Positions 45,019-53,526 are shown, counted from the first letter of the stretch. The stretch: 64,000 nt of DNA from Segatella copri DSM 18205 (GCF_025151535.1 NZ_CP102288.1:1121501-1185500); one strand, 5' to 3'. Notes: a model not told the origin generated them from the sequence alone. Made by a program: numbers and translations.

Positions 45019-45687
45019 ATGAATTTTCCAGAAATATATTCAGCAACAGGCATGATAGAACTGATCCAGAAGATCGGCTTCCTCCCTCTCCTTGATAGTG
45101 GCATTGAAGGATTCTCAGCCGAAGACATCGTGGCGGAAGACTGCGGTTACGTAAGACTTCCTGAAGGCGGTTGGGACTGGCCGCTATGGAAATGGAAGGG
45201 CGCAATCATTCAGGAAATGCCATGTATGTACGGAAAGTTCTTTAACAAGAAAGCAGGATTCATCAGCCAGGAATGGTGGCCGGACTTCTGTAACTACAGA
45301 AGAAGCAAATACTCTCGCCCTGATGATGAATCAATAGAAGGAGCCATTCTCAGCACGCTTCAATCTACCGGTAGTCTCATCACAAGAGAACTTCGGGCAG
45401 CCTGCGGTTTCACCGGCAAGGGAATGAGAAGCAAGTTTGACGGTTATCTCACCCGACTGGAAATGGCGACTTACATCGTGACCGAGGATTTCGTCTACCC
45501 TCGTGACAAGCACAATCATGAATATGGCTGGGGATGGTCGCTGCTCAATACTCCTGAAGATCTCTATGGCAGGGAGGTTTGCCAATGCAATCGCACTCCC
45601 CTGGAATCTTACCAGAGGATTTTCGAGCATCTGAAAGAAATCCTGCCTGATGCTTCGGATAAACAGATCATTAAATTAATTGGATAA
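45019..45687 (+). CDS. AlkZ-related DNA-repair-like protein
   Basis: 222 residues. The pattern IGFLPLLDSGIEGFSAEDIV, then PEGGWDWPLWKWKG, YGKFFNKKAGFISQEW, and RELRAACGFTGKGMRSKFDG fits the AlkZ-related family: winged-helix proteins akin to the YcaQ/AlkZ glycosylases, but shorter. A catalytic QxQ/QxD motif is not evident, so a glycosylase activity is uncertain. It is followed two bases later by the PNPOx-like gene. Confidence 0.65.
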   Translation: MNFPEIYSATGMIELIQKIGFLPLLDSGIEGFSAEDIVAEDCGYVRLPEGGWDWPLWKWKGAIIQEMPCMYGKFFNKKAGFISQEWWPDFCNYRRSKYSRPDDESIEGAILSTLQSTGSLITRELRAACGFTGKGMRSKFDGYLTRLEMATYIVTEDFVYPRDKHNHEYGWGWSLLNTPEDLYGREVCQCNRTPLESYQRIFEHLKEILPDASDKQIIKLIG

Positions 45688-45689
45688 AA

Positions 45690-46205
45690 ATGAGAAAGGA
45701 ATCAAGAGCAATGGATAGTGGGTGGGCATTGGAAGTAATGCACAAGGCTCCGTATATAACTGTCAGTTTTATTGACGAAGAAGGCAAGCCTTATGGTTTA
45801 CCCCTGTCACTCGCATCAGATGATGATGTGAATTGGTATTTTCATGGTGCCTTGGAGGGCAAGAAGTTGGAGGCAATCAAGACTCATCCTGAGGTTTGCC
45901 TTTCAGCCGTAACCCGTTGTGCGCCTACGGTTGGTCCGAAGGACGGCAGTTTCACCCTGCAATTCAAATCAGCCATTGCATTCGGCAAGGCAGAAATCGT
46001 GACAGATGAAGCAGAGAAGATTCATGGGCTCCGACTAGTTTGTGAACGGTTTCTTCCTCACCACATGGATGCTTTCGACCAGAGCATCGCCCGTTCCCTA
46101 TCACGCACGGCTGTAGTTCGCATCACGCTTACTGAGCCACCAACCGGCAAGCGCAAGCAGTATGATAAGGAGGGCGTGGAAATGAAATATGGCAGAATGG
46201 AATAA
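45690..46205 (+). CDS. Pyridoxamine 5'-phosphate oxidase-family flavoprotein
   Basis: 171 residues with the split-barrel flavin fold: APYITVSFIDEEGKPYGLPL, WYFHGALEGKKLEAIKTHPE and VCLSAVT, then SAIAFGKAEIV and the helix LVCERFLPHHMD. This pattern is shared with Nim-type nitroimidazole reductases and related FMN-binding reductases. The substrate is unknown. The end, PTGKRKQYDKEGVEMKYGRM, is the typical tail of the clade. Last gene of the run starting at 43717. Confidence 0.8.
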   Translation: MRKESRAMDSGWALEVMHKAPYITVSFIDEEGKPYGLPLSLASDDDVNWYFHGALEGKKLEAIKTHPEVCLSAVTRCAPTVGPKDGSFTLQFKSAIAFGKAEIVTDEAEKIHGLRLVCERFLPHHMDAFDQSIARSLSRTAVVRITLTEPPTGKRKQYDKEGVEMKYGRME

Positions 46206-46227
46206 CGAACATTAAAACATATAGATT

Positions 46228-46445
46228 ATGAAGAAGATAAAGTTAAGCAATGGCGTGGAAATGCCGCAACTGGGTTATGGTGTTTATCAGGTGGAACCTG
46301 ATCCAACCCTACCCTCACCCAGATAGGCGAGAAATACGGCAAGACTGCTGCACAGGTAGCCTTGCACTGGCTGTTGCAGAGCGATGTAATCATCATCCCG
46401 AAGACTGTTCATAAGGAACGAATGCAGGAGAATCTGAACATTTGC
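46228..46445 (+). pseudogene. Aldo/keto reductase remnant with internal deletion
   Basis: ATG 46228 encodes MKKIKLSNGVEMPQLGYGVY, the start of a 2,5-diketo-gluconate-type AKR, then stops after about 32 codons. After the stop, GEKYGKTAAQVALHWLLQSD and VIIIPKTVHKERMQENLNI follow, the C-terminal part of the same family. The catalytic Asp, Tyr, Lys and His region is deleted. A second, even shorter relic is at 53548. Confidence 0.8.
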
Positions 46446-46470
46446 ATAAAAATCATTAGAATGGAGAATT

Positions 46471-46668
46471 ATGGAAGAAAAATTATCGACTATATATTTG
46501 GTTGGCGGTCAAACAGCTCTGCAGTATCTTATGAACGTGAGCAAAAAATACAGGCAAATAGCGACCGAAGCGATATTCGAGTGTTTGAGACTGGGATATC
46601 CCCTCAACGACATGGAAATATCAGGCAAAGCTCGCGAACTGCTGAGGAAGAGGAATGTAATTGGTTAA
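46471..46668 (+). CDS. Unknown 65-residue protein
   Basis: MEEKLSTIYLVGGQTALQYL is followed by ATEAIFECLRLGYPLNDMEI and a basic end. It looks helical and soluble. I do not recognise it. It follows the AKR relic and ends 10 bases before the end of a convergent gene, with no visible terminator between the two. Codon use is normal, which supports a real gene. Confidence 0.5.
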   Translation: MEEKLSTIYLVGGQTALQYLMNVSKKYRQIATEAIFECLRLGYPLNDMEISGKARELLRKRNVIG

Positions 46669-46678
46669 AACGATTTTT

Positions 46679-47023
46679 TCAAATTTTCTTCAAACTGAAG
46701 CAAAGGGTGTCCGTACCAATCTCTTGGTACCAATGCTGGAGCAAAGCTACACGATTTAATTTTATCCAAGCAATCACACTCTCTGCATCTTCATCAGAAA
46801 GCAACTTTGCATTAGGTTTTCTCATCGGATTATCCTCTATCGTAAAATATTCAAATTGCTTTCGGTTAACCATTACACCCAGAAAGGGCGTGAAAGTCAT
46901 AGTTGTTTCAAAAGGAATATAAACTCTGATCTTATGACTAAGCCCAGTGCTTTCTTGCCAGAAACATGAAATGTCAAAAAAGGGAGGGTAAAAGTAAGGC
47001 TTGTCATTTCTTGGAATAATCAT
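46679..47023 (-). CDS. Unknown 114-residue protein, end of the nuclease cluster
   Basis: It begins MIIPRNDKPYFYPPFFDISC, has an immunoglobulin-like strand pattern (KIRVYIPFETTMTFTPFLGV) and ends ALLQHWYQEIGTDTLCFSLK. The last part (W-I-x-x-N-R-x-x-L-x-x-H/Y-W) resembles the tail of small Bacteroidota proteins found near toxin-like genes, but I cannot assign a family. It overlaps the phosphoesterase gene by four bases, so it is translated with it. Confidence 0.55.
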   Translation of the reverse strand: MIIPRNDKPYFYPPFFDISCFWQESTGLSHKIRVYIPFETTMTFTPFLGVMVNRKQFEYFTIEDNPMRKPNAKLLSDEDAESVIAWIKLNRVALLQHWYQEIGTDTLCFSLKKI

Positions 47024-47613
47024 AAATTGATCATATTTGGTTGATTACAAAACTCATAATTCTCAGTAACAATCGAGGCATTGGAAAACAACACAGTGCT
47101 GCATTCGCTCATCCCATAGGCATTATGAATGTGCCCGAAGAGATGAGCCTCCGGCTTGATGCGTTTAACTGCATCTAGCAATGTTCTGCTGCCATAATGT
47201 AAACCTGCACTTTCATCCATAATGAGATAGGGTGGCTGATGAGTGATAAGCACGTCGATATTGGAAGGAATGTTCTCCAACATTTTGGTATAGTTACCAC
47301 TTATATCATCTTCCACGAACATCGGGATGCCGAAGAACTTTATGCCTTCTATCGTTACACCGTTACCATAAAGATAATGGCAGTTTTCGGGCAAGCCATT
47401 GATATCGGCTCCGAAAAGACAGTCGTCATGGTTTCCTGCAATGAAAACTTTGTGTTTGTATGGCAAGGCACAGAACCATTCCATAAAGTCGATAACTTCG
47501 GCTTCTGTTCCTGCCATCGTGAAGTCACCGGAATGGACTATCACGTCAGCTGCAGGAAGATCCTGCAGCTGACGATGATGGCTGTGAGTGTCGGAAATAT
47601 GAAGTATCTTCAT
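47020..47613 (-). CDS. Calcineurin-like metallophosphoesterase
   Basis: 197 residues with all five metal-binding blocks of the family: HISDTHSH (D8, H10), VHSGDF, AGNHDD, ITHQPP and FGHIHNA. This is the short, YfcE/MPPED-like version. Substrates in this group include nucleotides, cyclic phosphodiesters and DNA ends. It overlaps both neighbours by four bases (47020-47023 and 47610-47613), so its job is probably tied to the PD-(D/E)xK protein upstream. Confidence 0.85.
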   Translation of the reverse strand: MKILHISDTHSHHRQLQDLPAADVIVHSGDFTMAGTEAEVIDFMEWFCALPYKHKVFIAGNHDDCLFGADINGLPENCHYLYGNGVTIEGIKFFGIPMFVEDDISGNYTKMLENIPSNIDVLITHQPPYLIMDESAGLHYGSRTLLDAVKRIKPEAHLFGHIHNAYGMSECSTVLFSNASIVTENYEFCNQPNMINL

Positions 47614-48263
47614 TTATTTTCGGAAGAGGAAATTCCATCTATTATTTTCTTAGAGATGTCTTCTCCTTTTTCTAAGTCAAAACAATAAAACTCTGTTTCA
47701 GCGCCTTTTGACTCAATTTTTTTATGGATATTTGTGATAGTTCCATTGTCATGGCTTTTTACTATCATGATAAAGAAGGTTAGGCAAGTAGGCTCATTAC
47801 TCAACTTGCAGAAGTCTTTGGCGAAGGCAGACTCTTCTGGGTTTAGAGCCTTGAATTCGATAAGAGCAATTCTGTCGAATTTATCATTGTGGATACTGAG
47901 GTCTATCATGGCTGACTGTCCCGTTTTTTCTTTTCCATCAGCTTTGTATGGGACAACTTTTATATGCTCTTTACTAAAAACATATTTTTCTTCAGTTGGG
48001 GTTTCCACAGAATAATATGCATTCCACTGATTAGCTTCACAATACTTGTTGAATTGCTCAACAAATATAAATCTCAACTCTTGCTCGCTGATGCGAGTTT
48101 CACTATCACGATATTGCTCACTGTATTTGGGGAAGATAATTCTTGATTGCGATTTACAAAAATCTTTATGATTTCCATCCCCTTCTCTTTGCGTATGATA
48201 CACTTTTTGGATAACATCAAAAGTGTCTTTAATAATTTCTTCTATACGTTCTTTGTCTGTCAT
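47610..48263 (-). CDS. Probable PD-(D/E)xK-fold nuclease-like protein
   Basis: 217 residues. The core is SAMIDLSIHNDKFDRIALIE, then FKALNPEESAFAKDFCKL: a D (121), then E136-x-K138 at the end of the next strand, the pattern of restriction-endonuclease-fold proteins. A helix with E (QELRFIFVEQF, about 61-71) precedes it, as usual for the fold. The rest is charged. It is 11 bases downstream of the MBL-fold gene and overlaps the phosphoesterase gene. No sequence family is recognised. Confidence 0.55.
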   Translation of the reverse strand: MTDKERIEEIIKDTFDVIQKVYHTQREGDGNHKDFCKSQSRIIFPKYSEQYRDSETRISEQELRFIFVEQFNKYCEANQWNAYYSVETPTEEKYVFSKEHIKVVPYKADGKEKTGQSAMIDLSIHNDKFDRIALIEFKALNPEESAFAKDFCKLSNEPTCLTFFIMIVKSHDNGTITNIHKKIESKGAETEFYCFDLEKGEDISKKIIDGISSSENK

Positions 48264-48274
48264 AATTATGAAGT

Positions 48275-49552
48275 TTATAATTCAGCCCCTGCCTCCTTGT
48301 GGATGCAGATGACCTCCTTGGGTTTAACAATATCAATAACTTTCTTGATGCACTCTCTCGAAGCATGTCCTGAGGTATGAATATCCACCACATTGGGAAA
48401 CGCCTCTCGAAAGTCTCTGTAAGCAGGATTTTGCTTTACTTGCAATGGGTCTTTGTAATAACCATCCCAAGCAGAATAGATGAGAAGAACCTCTGACGAA
48501 GATAATCCTTGACACATTTTCTTCACAAAATCCAAATGGCTAGCCCCTGTTACCAAGACAAAGCCTTTCTTTTGCATCTCCCCGAGTTTAGGATCATCCT
48601 CCCCCACATACTTAAAGTGAAAAGCAAACAAGCCCTTTGAAGATTTTGCTTCTCGATGTGTAAAGATTCGCATCGCTCTGCCCATCATTCCACCAGTGTA
48701 GTATAGTCCCTTACGAGCTTTGAGAGCTGCCGTTTTCACACTAGCCAATCTCTCGATATCCGTGGCAGAAACCAAGACTATCACATACTTGAAAGCACTC
48801 ATCACACAAGCCATACGTCTAGACACCTCACTTTCTTGAATACAAAGGTCTCCACGCTTCAGTGTGGTTCCTTCTGTGATAAGCAAGTCTATATTAGAAG
48901 CATATCTATGAAGCGTAGGATATAATCCTTTGCCAAGATAGGCATGGTCACGATAATCACCAGTATGCCAAATGCGTTTTCCGTCAGCTTCGATAAGAAA
49001 CATATAGGAGTCATAGATGCTATGGCTATTAAAAAAAGGAGTGATACGGATATCCCCTATCATAAAAGATTTTGGCCGAGTATGCGGTGCCGTACGCTCC
49101 CATACATGAAAATCTTTTATCTTACTTATTTTCTGCTCATCATCTATCAATATCTTACTTTTTTCTTCCGAATCTTTCCATTCTTGCTCATGAGCTATTT
49201 TCAACAGGTCATACTTCGCAAGCATTAGTTCTTGACCTCCCACTCCTAAATATTGAGGCACATCGCAAGGAATTAGGTCAAACAAGCCGACATGATCTTC
49301 ATGGGCATGAGTATATACCACCGCTTGGTGCTGCTTAACATTTTGCGCAAAGATGTCACGCACCAAAGCTTTATCTTGCTCAGGTGTAGTAGGAACAGTA
49401 CAACCAGGCAAGTTCTGACCGAAATCCACAAAGACCCGAGAAGTCTTCGTGGATATTTCAGTAATACATCCACCTATTTGGTCTATTCCACGATGAATAG
49501 TAACTACAACATCGTTATCTTTTAGATATGTTTGAAATCTTGCCATCGTCAT
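48275..49552 (-). CDS. MBL-fold / beta-CASP (RNase J-like) metallo-hydrolase
   Basis: 425 residues. Metallo-beta-lactamase motifs: THAHEDH (81-87), NSHS (H177), HTGDYRD (D199). The C-terminal beta-CASP-like part has ITEGTT (E227), HTSGHAS (392-398, H396) and CIHKE (H418). This order is that of RNase J and related nucleases that process RNA or DNA ends; it is shorter than RNase J (about 550) and lacks its C-terminal domain. Start 49552 or the Met two codons later. A gap of 86 bases separates it from the upstream gene. Confidence 0.8.
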   Translation of the reverse strand: MTMARFQTYLKDNDVVVTIHRGIDQIGGCITEISTKTSRVFVDFGQNLPGCTVPTTPEQDKALVRDIFAQNVKQHQAVVYTHAHEDHVGLFDLIPCDVPQYLGVGGQELMLAKYDLLKIAHEQEWKDSEEKSKILIDDEQKISKIKDFHVWERTAPHTRPKSFMIGDIRITPFFNSHSIYDSYMFLIEADGKRIWHTGDYRDHAYLGKGLYPTLHRYASNIDLLITEGTTLKRGDLCIQESEVSRRMACVMSAFKYVIVLVSATDIERLASVKTAALKARKGLYYTGGMMGRAMRIFTHREAKSSKGLFAFHFKYVGEDDPKLGEMQKKGFVLVTGASHLDFVKKMCQGLSSSEVLLIYSAWDGYYKDPLQVKQNPAYRDFREAFPNVVDIHTSGHASRECIKKVIDIVKPKEVICIHKEAGAEL

Positions 49553-49638
49553 TCAATTTTATTGTTTTATTAGAAAAACGTATACTTATTAGAAATATTG
49601 TCTTAAATCCATCTTTTTTATTTGATATTTATGTATAT

Positions 49639-50040
49639 TCATTGGGATACAACTTCAACTAAGGTTACTAATCTCACAGAATCCTCATGCCAAGAGCCTA
49701 TTCCCCACGTTACAGTTTCAAAGGACTCACTTACCAGATGCAAACTTTCCATATCTGTCATTTGCAATTCATGGCCAGTTGGCTGGAAGACAAGAAAGAG
49801 TACACGAGCTATCTTACGCCCCCCACACAAGGATTCAAGCTTATCTTGCGTTATTTTGCAAACCAATTTATATGGCTTATTCCATAAATCAAACTCCTCA
49901 CAATCAAAGGCTACAAGTTTGCCTTTTGTAAGAAAGAAGGACTCAAAGTCATCATTATCAATGCTTACCACCATACGGGTCTGATAAAACTCCCTCACCA
50001 GACCCTTTATTATTTCAATATTGCTTATCATTGATTTCAC
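49639..50040 (-). CDS. Unknown 133-residue protein
   Basis: The segments IEIIKGLVREFYQTRMVVSI and LTKGKLVAFDCEEFDLWNKP, then KIARVLFLVFQPTGHELQMT, suggest a small alpha/beta protein. No motif is recognised and no signal peptide is present. It overlaps the palm-like gene upstream by four bases (ATGA), so the two are translated together. Confidence 0.5.
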   Translation of the reverse strand: MKSMISNIEIIKGLVREFYQTRMVVSIDNDDFESFFLTKGKLVAFDCEEFDLWNKPYKLVCKITQDKLESLCGGRKIARVLFLVFQPTGHELQMTDMESLHLVSESFETVTWGIGSWHEDSVRLVTLVEVVSQ

Positions 50041-50537
50041 TTCAATACTCTTCGTATAATGACTCTCGTATTCTCCAATTTCAGCATCGGCTGAGACATA
50101 TAGGTGGTAAACTCACAGCCGTGCTCCTTCATCCAGTTCACTACCTCATTTCTAATCTCGTTGTCATAGCAGATGGTGAGACCTAAAGGAAGAGTTACTT
50201 GAAAATCTTTTGGTTCGATTTCCTTGCCTGTCACCATTGGGTTGCTAGGTTCAAGCCCAAGGCAGTATGCCACATAGCTGCCTGCCAATATTCCCTTGGA
50301 AGGCTCAGCACTGTATCCTAACTGCTCTTTTACTTTATCCATTACATCTCTCAATGTCATTAGGTCCTTAGCAATACCCAAGTTTGCAAATACCAGCAAC
50401 TCCTCTTTTATTCGGGTTTCGATTTCAGGTGTCAGGGAATCGAATTTCTGCTTTGCACCAAACATAGTTTGGAATGTCAACGACTCGTTGAGTGTTCTCT
50501 GTTGCAGTTGCACCTTGCGTTTCTGTTCTTTGTTCAT
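50037..50537 (-). CDS. Small protein resembling a degenerate PolC/DnaE palm
   Basis: 166 residues. Residues 41-130 match the order of the DNA polymerase III alpha palm: RIKEELLVFANLGI (as in ERL-x-x-EL), then a segment like the DFIxWAK helix, then GILAGSYVAYCLGLEPSNP (82-100), equivalent to GRGSxAGSLVAYxLGITxxDP, then PLGLTICYDNEIRNEVVNWM (117-136), equivalent to MPDIDIDFxxxRRxEVIxYV. The catalytic D-x-D is lost (LGLTICYD, only D125 left), so it cannot polymerise. It could be a DNA-binding or clamp-like relic. First gene of the cluster reading leftward to 46679. This reading is from memory of the family pattern. Confidence 0.5.
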   Translation of the reverse strand: MNKEQKRKVQLQQRTLNESLTFQTMFGAKQKFDSLTPEIETRIKEELLVFANLGIAKDLMTLRDVMDKVKEQLGYSAEPSKGILAGSYVAYCLGLEPSNPMVTGKEIEPKDFQVTLPLGLTICYDNEIRNEVVNWMKEHGCEFTTYMSQPMLKLENTRVIIRRVLK

Positions 50538-50540
50538 TGT

Positions 50541-51099
50541 TCATTATGTATTTTAAGTTCTACAATATCATAAGAAGCATCTTTTTCATGTGCTCCTTAT
50601 ATTTCTATAATACGATAATCCCAATGTAATAATTTTCGAAAAGTCTCTATTTCTGCACACTTTTGCAAGAAATGAGCAAGAATTTCACAAAGTTTAACTA
50701 TAATGATTAGGGGCGTTTTTCCGGTCATTAAGGATTTCCGTTTATTCAAGATGTCCCCAAGTTGTCCCTCAATGCCTCTCTAGCTTATAAATAAGGTTAA
50801 ATCAAGTTCGCCCTGCAAACAAAATCCATCCATATAATCACTTTTCTGAATATTTTTTGTATTTTTGCAGCATCGAGGCATGGATGAGAATGAAAGTCTG
50901 GCACCATAAGACAATGCACAAGAAATTCAAATTAAAGAACGAAGCATATGAGTAATACAATGAATGGGATTTATTAGAAGGGCATTAAGCAACGGATAGG
51001 AAGATTCTTTGAGAAGGTGCACGAATGTATACTTATCTTTACCGATTGGCTGGGGTAAGCATACATAATAAATAGACAGCAAAACATTGATATAAACTG
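50541..51099. other. Intergenic region with repeat
   Basis: No gene is supported. The right half of the region is the dispersed repeat at 50725-50870. Beyond it a short frame (QRIGRFFEKVHECILIFTDW, about 50990-51055) looks like the end of a lost gene. Confidence 0.45.
50725..50870 (+). repeat. Dispersed repeat with promoter, second full copy
   Basis: It starts TCATTAAGGATTTCCG and ends TATTTTTGCAG; from about 50790 it is nearly identical to 5890-5962 (AAGGTTAAATC, AACAAAATCCATCCATATAA, then CACTTTTCTGAATATTTT). The end supplies a -7 box, which could drive the GNAT gene at 51100. Confidence 0.8.
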
Positions 51100-51615
51100 A
51101 TGGAAACAGAAAGAATTTTACTTCGCTATTGGGAGGAATCTGATGCAGAGGCACTCTTCAAGTACGCCTCCGACCCTGACGTTGGACCTCGTGCAGGATG
51201 GCCGACGCATAAGTCTGTTGAGGAAAGTCGGGAGATAATCCGGACATTCTTCCATAATGAAACGACATGGGCGATTGTGTTGAAAGAGACTGGCGAGGCT
51301 ATCGGCTGCATCGGCTACTACACCCATGAAACCAGCAACATCCCTATCGGAGAAAACGACTGTGAGGTGGGTTACTGGGTAGGAAAGCCTTATTGGAACA
51401 AGGGAATCTGCACCGAAGCCTTGAAGCTGATGCTTGACTACTGCATCCAAGTAAAGCATTTCGAAAACATCTGGGCAGACCATTTCATAGGCAATCCTGC
51501 ATCAGGAAGAGTCATGGAGAAATGCGGTTTTGCCGATACAGGTATGTTGAATAAATGTAGCCAGCTCGTAGATGGCGACAAGGATATGGTTAAAGTATTT
51601 AAGTACAAAGGATAA
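51100..51615 (+). CDS. GNAT-family N-acetyltransferase (RimJ/RimL type)
   Basis: 171 residues: METERILLRYWEESDAEALF is the typical start of RimJ/RimL-like acetyltransferases, followed by GEAIGCIGYYTH, then EVGYWVGKPYWNKGICTEAL (acetyl-CoA-binding Q/RxxGxG/A replaced by NKGICTEA), IWADHFIGNPASGRVMEKCG and FADTG. Substrate unknown. A promoter-bearing repeat lies upstream. Confidence 0.85.
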   Translation: METERILLRYWEESDAEALFKYASDPDVGPRAGWPTHKSVEESREIIRTFFHNETTWAIVLKETGEAIGCIGYYTHETSNIPIGENDCEVGYWVGKPYWNKGICTEALKLMLDYCIQVKHFENIWADHFIGNPASGRVMEKCGFADTGMLNKCSQLVDGDKDMVKVFKYKG

Positions 51616-51677
51616 AAATCTCCGATAAAGGTAATAACTTCCGAAAACCAGGTATAAGCTCTTTTGGAGAATGTGCG

Positions 51678-51751
51678 TATCTTTGCAGAAGATAAACTGC
51701 ACTCGGCAATTTGAAAGCAAGCTTTCATTGCGCTCATTTGCATTATCTTTG
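51678..51751 (+). repeat. 66-bp-spaced twin-promoter repeat, copy A
   Basis: The unit starts with TATCTTTGCAGAAGATAA and ends with TATCTTTGCAAAAA, the two -7 boxes being 66 bases apart. In between are GCAATTTGAAAGCAAGC and TTTCATTGCGCTCATTTGC; TGAAAGC/GCTTTCA is an inverted repeat. An almost identical unit is at 58271-58344. Here it serves the AraC gene at 51764. Confidence 0.8.
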
Positions 51752-51763
51752 CAAAAATTTAAA

Positions 51764-52666
51764 ATGAATAGGATTATGAAGGAATTATTCTTTAATACAA
51801 TACAGGAGTTCAACGACTACATTGGGGTGAAAACGCTTCATCCTCTGGTAAGCATTGCACGTGTAGAGAACACCTCTCCTATACAGGAGGCTGTGCACCA
51901 TTACGGACTTTACGCCCTCTTCCTGAAGGAAAACAAGGGCTGCAAATTGTCATACGGCAGAACAGAATATGATTTTGACGAGATGACCGTAACCTCGTTT
52001 GCTCCAGGACAGTCGATTAAGGTTGAACCCATTCCTGGAGTACCGCTTGCCAAATATACGGTATTGGCTTTCCATCCCGAGTTGCTCAATCGCACCCAGC
52101 TTGGCAAGAACATCTCCCGCTATGAGTTCTTCGACTATACAAGCAACGAAGCTCTACATCTATCCGCTGCCGAGGTAAACATCTTCCGTGATGTGCTCTC
52201 AATGATTAAGCAGGAACTCGAGCATCCTATAGATAGACATTCGCGTGAACTCATCGTTTCAAACATCGAGTTGCTGCTGAACTACTGCCTGCGCTTCTAC
52301 GACCGACAGTTTATCACACGCGAGGAGATAAATCATTCGGTGGTAAAGAAGTTCATCTCTCTGCTCGATGAATACATTGCCCGGAAAGCGGAGCATGAAG
52401 GGCTGCCTACCGTAGCCTACTTTGCCGACAAATGCTGCTATTCTACCAAATATTTCGGTGAATTAGTCAAGACAGAGACTGGCAAAACCGCAAAGAGTCT
52501 GATCAACGACCGACTGCTTTCTGCAGCCCGTCAACTACTTGTAGATGAAACCTTAACCATTATGCAAGTCAGCCAGCGCCTCGGCTTTGAATATTCTCAG
52601 CACTTCGTCCGCTTTTTCAAGGCACAGACGGGAAAGACTCCAAGCGAGTACCGCAAAACTGCTTAA
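51764..52666 (+). CDS. AraC-family transcriptional regulator
   Basis: 300 residues from ATG 51764 (Met at 51776 is an alternative). An N-terminal cupin-like sensor (about 10-150: KTLHPLVSIARVENTS, YGRTEYDFDEMTVTSFAPGQ) is followed by an AraC-type double helix-turn-helix (about 205-300: PTVAYFADKCCYSTKYFGEL, MQVSQRLGFEYSQHFVRFFK, TGKTPSEYRK). Regulators of this kind stand next to CMD/cupin and aldo/keto-reductase genes in Prevotella, as here (52768 and the relic at 53548), and probably control them. Confidence 0.85.
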   Translation: MNRIMKELFFNTIQEFNDYIGVKTLHPLVSIARVENTSPIQEAVHHYGLYALFLKENKGCKLSYGRTEYDFDEMTVTSFAPGQSIKVEPIPGVPLAKYTVLAFHPELLNRTQLGKNISRYEFFDYTSNEALHLSAAEVNIFRDVLSMIKQELEHPIDRHSRELIVSNIELLLNYCLRFYDRQFITREEINHSVVKKFISLLDEYIARKAEHEGLPTVAYFADKCCYSTKYFGELVKTETGKTAKSLINDRLLSAARQLLVDETLTIMQVSQRLGFEYSQHFVRFFKAQTGKTPSEYRKTA

Positions 52667-52767
52667 ATATAATGAAGCATATATAGAATAACTGATATTT
52701 TTTACATCGAAGATGTTTTCTGGAGAAGAATTTGAAAATATGGAGAAGATTAAAAAAAAATGATACA

Positions 52768-53526
52768 ATGAAGAAAATAGTACAGACAGCAGGGCGCACC
52801 CAGTTGGGTGAGTTTACCCCAGAGTTCGCTCACCTCAACGACGACATCCTCTTTGGAGAAGTATGGAGCCGCAATGACCTGCTTTCATTGCGCGACCGCA
52901 GTTTGGTAACAATCACTTCGCTCATCAGCCAAGGAATCACCGACAGCTCGCTGAAATATCACTTGCAGTCGGCAAAGAATAACGGAATTACCCGCACTGA
53001 AGCGGCAGAGATTATTACTCACATCGCCTTCTACGCAGGTTGGCCAAAGGCCTGGGCTGCCTTCAATCTGGCAAAGGAGGTATGGAACGAGGACGTGAAA
53101 GGCGAAGACGCCAAGGCTGCTTTCCAGCGCGAGATGATATTCCCTGTTGGCGAACCCAACATAGCTTACGCCAAATACTTCAAAGGCAACAGTTATCTGG
53201 CACAAATATCTGACAGTCAGATACCTTTCTTCAACGTTACCTTTGAGCCTGGTTGCCGTAACAACTGGCATACGCACCACGCCACAAAGGGCGGCGGACA
53301 AATGCTGGTAGGTGTAGCCGGACGTGGCTGGTATCAGGAGGAAGGAAAGCCTGCGCAGGAAATCCTCCCCGGCACAGTCATCCATATTCCTGCCAACGTG
53401 AAGCATTGGCATGGTGCCGCAAAAGACAGCTGGTTTGCCCACCTCGCCTTTGAAATACCTGGCGAGAACACATCCAACGAGTGGCAGGAGGCTGTGAGCG
53501 ATGAGGAATATAACAAGATAAAATAA
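52768..53526 (+). CDS. Carboxymuconolactone decarboxylase / cupin fusion protein
   Basis: 252 residues from ATG 52768. The N-terminal part (about 1-105) is a CMD/AhpD-like helical domain: LSLRDRSLVTITSLISQGIT and ITHIAFYAGWPKAWAAFNLA; the CxxC of AhpD is absent. The C-terminal part (about 130-245) is a cupin: NNWHTHHATKGGGQMLVGVA, then VIHIPANVKHWHGAAKDSWF, with the HxH and later H ligands of a metal site. Function probably in detoxification. The downstream reductase partner is reduced to a relic. Confidence 0.85.
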   Translation: MKKIVQTAGRTQLGEFTPEFAHLNDDILFGEVWSRNDLLSLRDRSLVTITSLISQGITDSSLKYHLQSAKNNGITRTEAAEIITHIAFYAGWPKAWAAFNLAKEVWNEDVKGEDAKAAFQREMIFPVGEPNIAYAKYFKGNSYLAQISDSQIPFFNVTFEPGCRNNWHTHHATKGGGQMLVGVAGRGWYQEEGKPAQEILPGTVIHIPANVKHWHGAAKDSWFAHLAFEIPGENTSNEWQEAVSDEEYNKIK

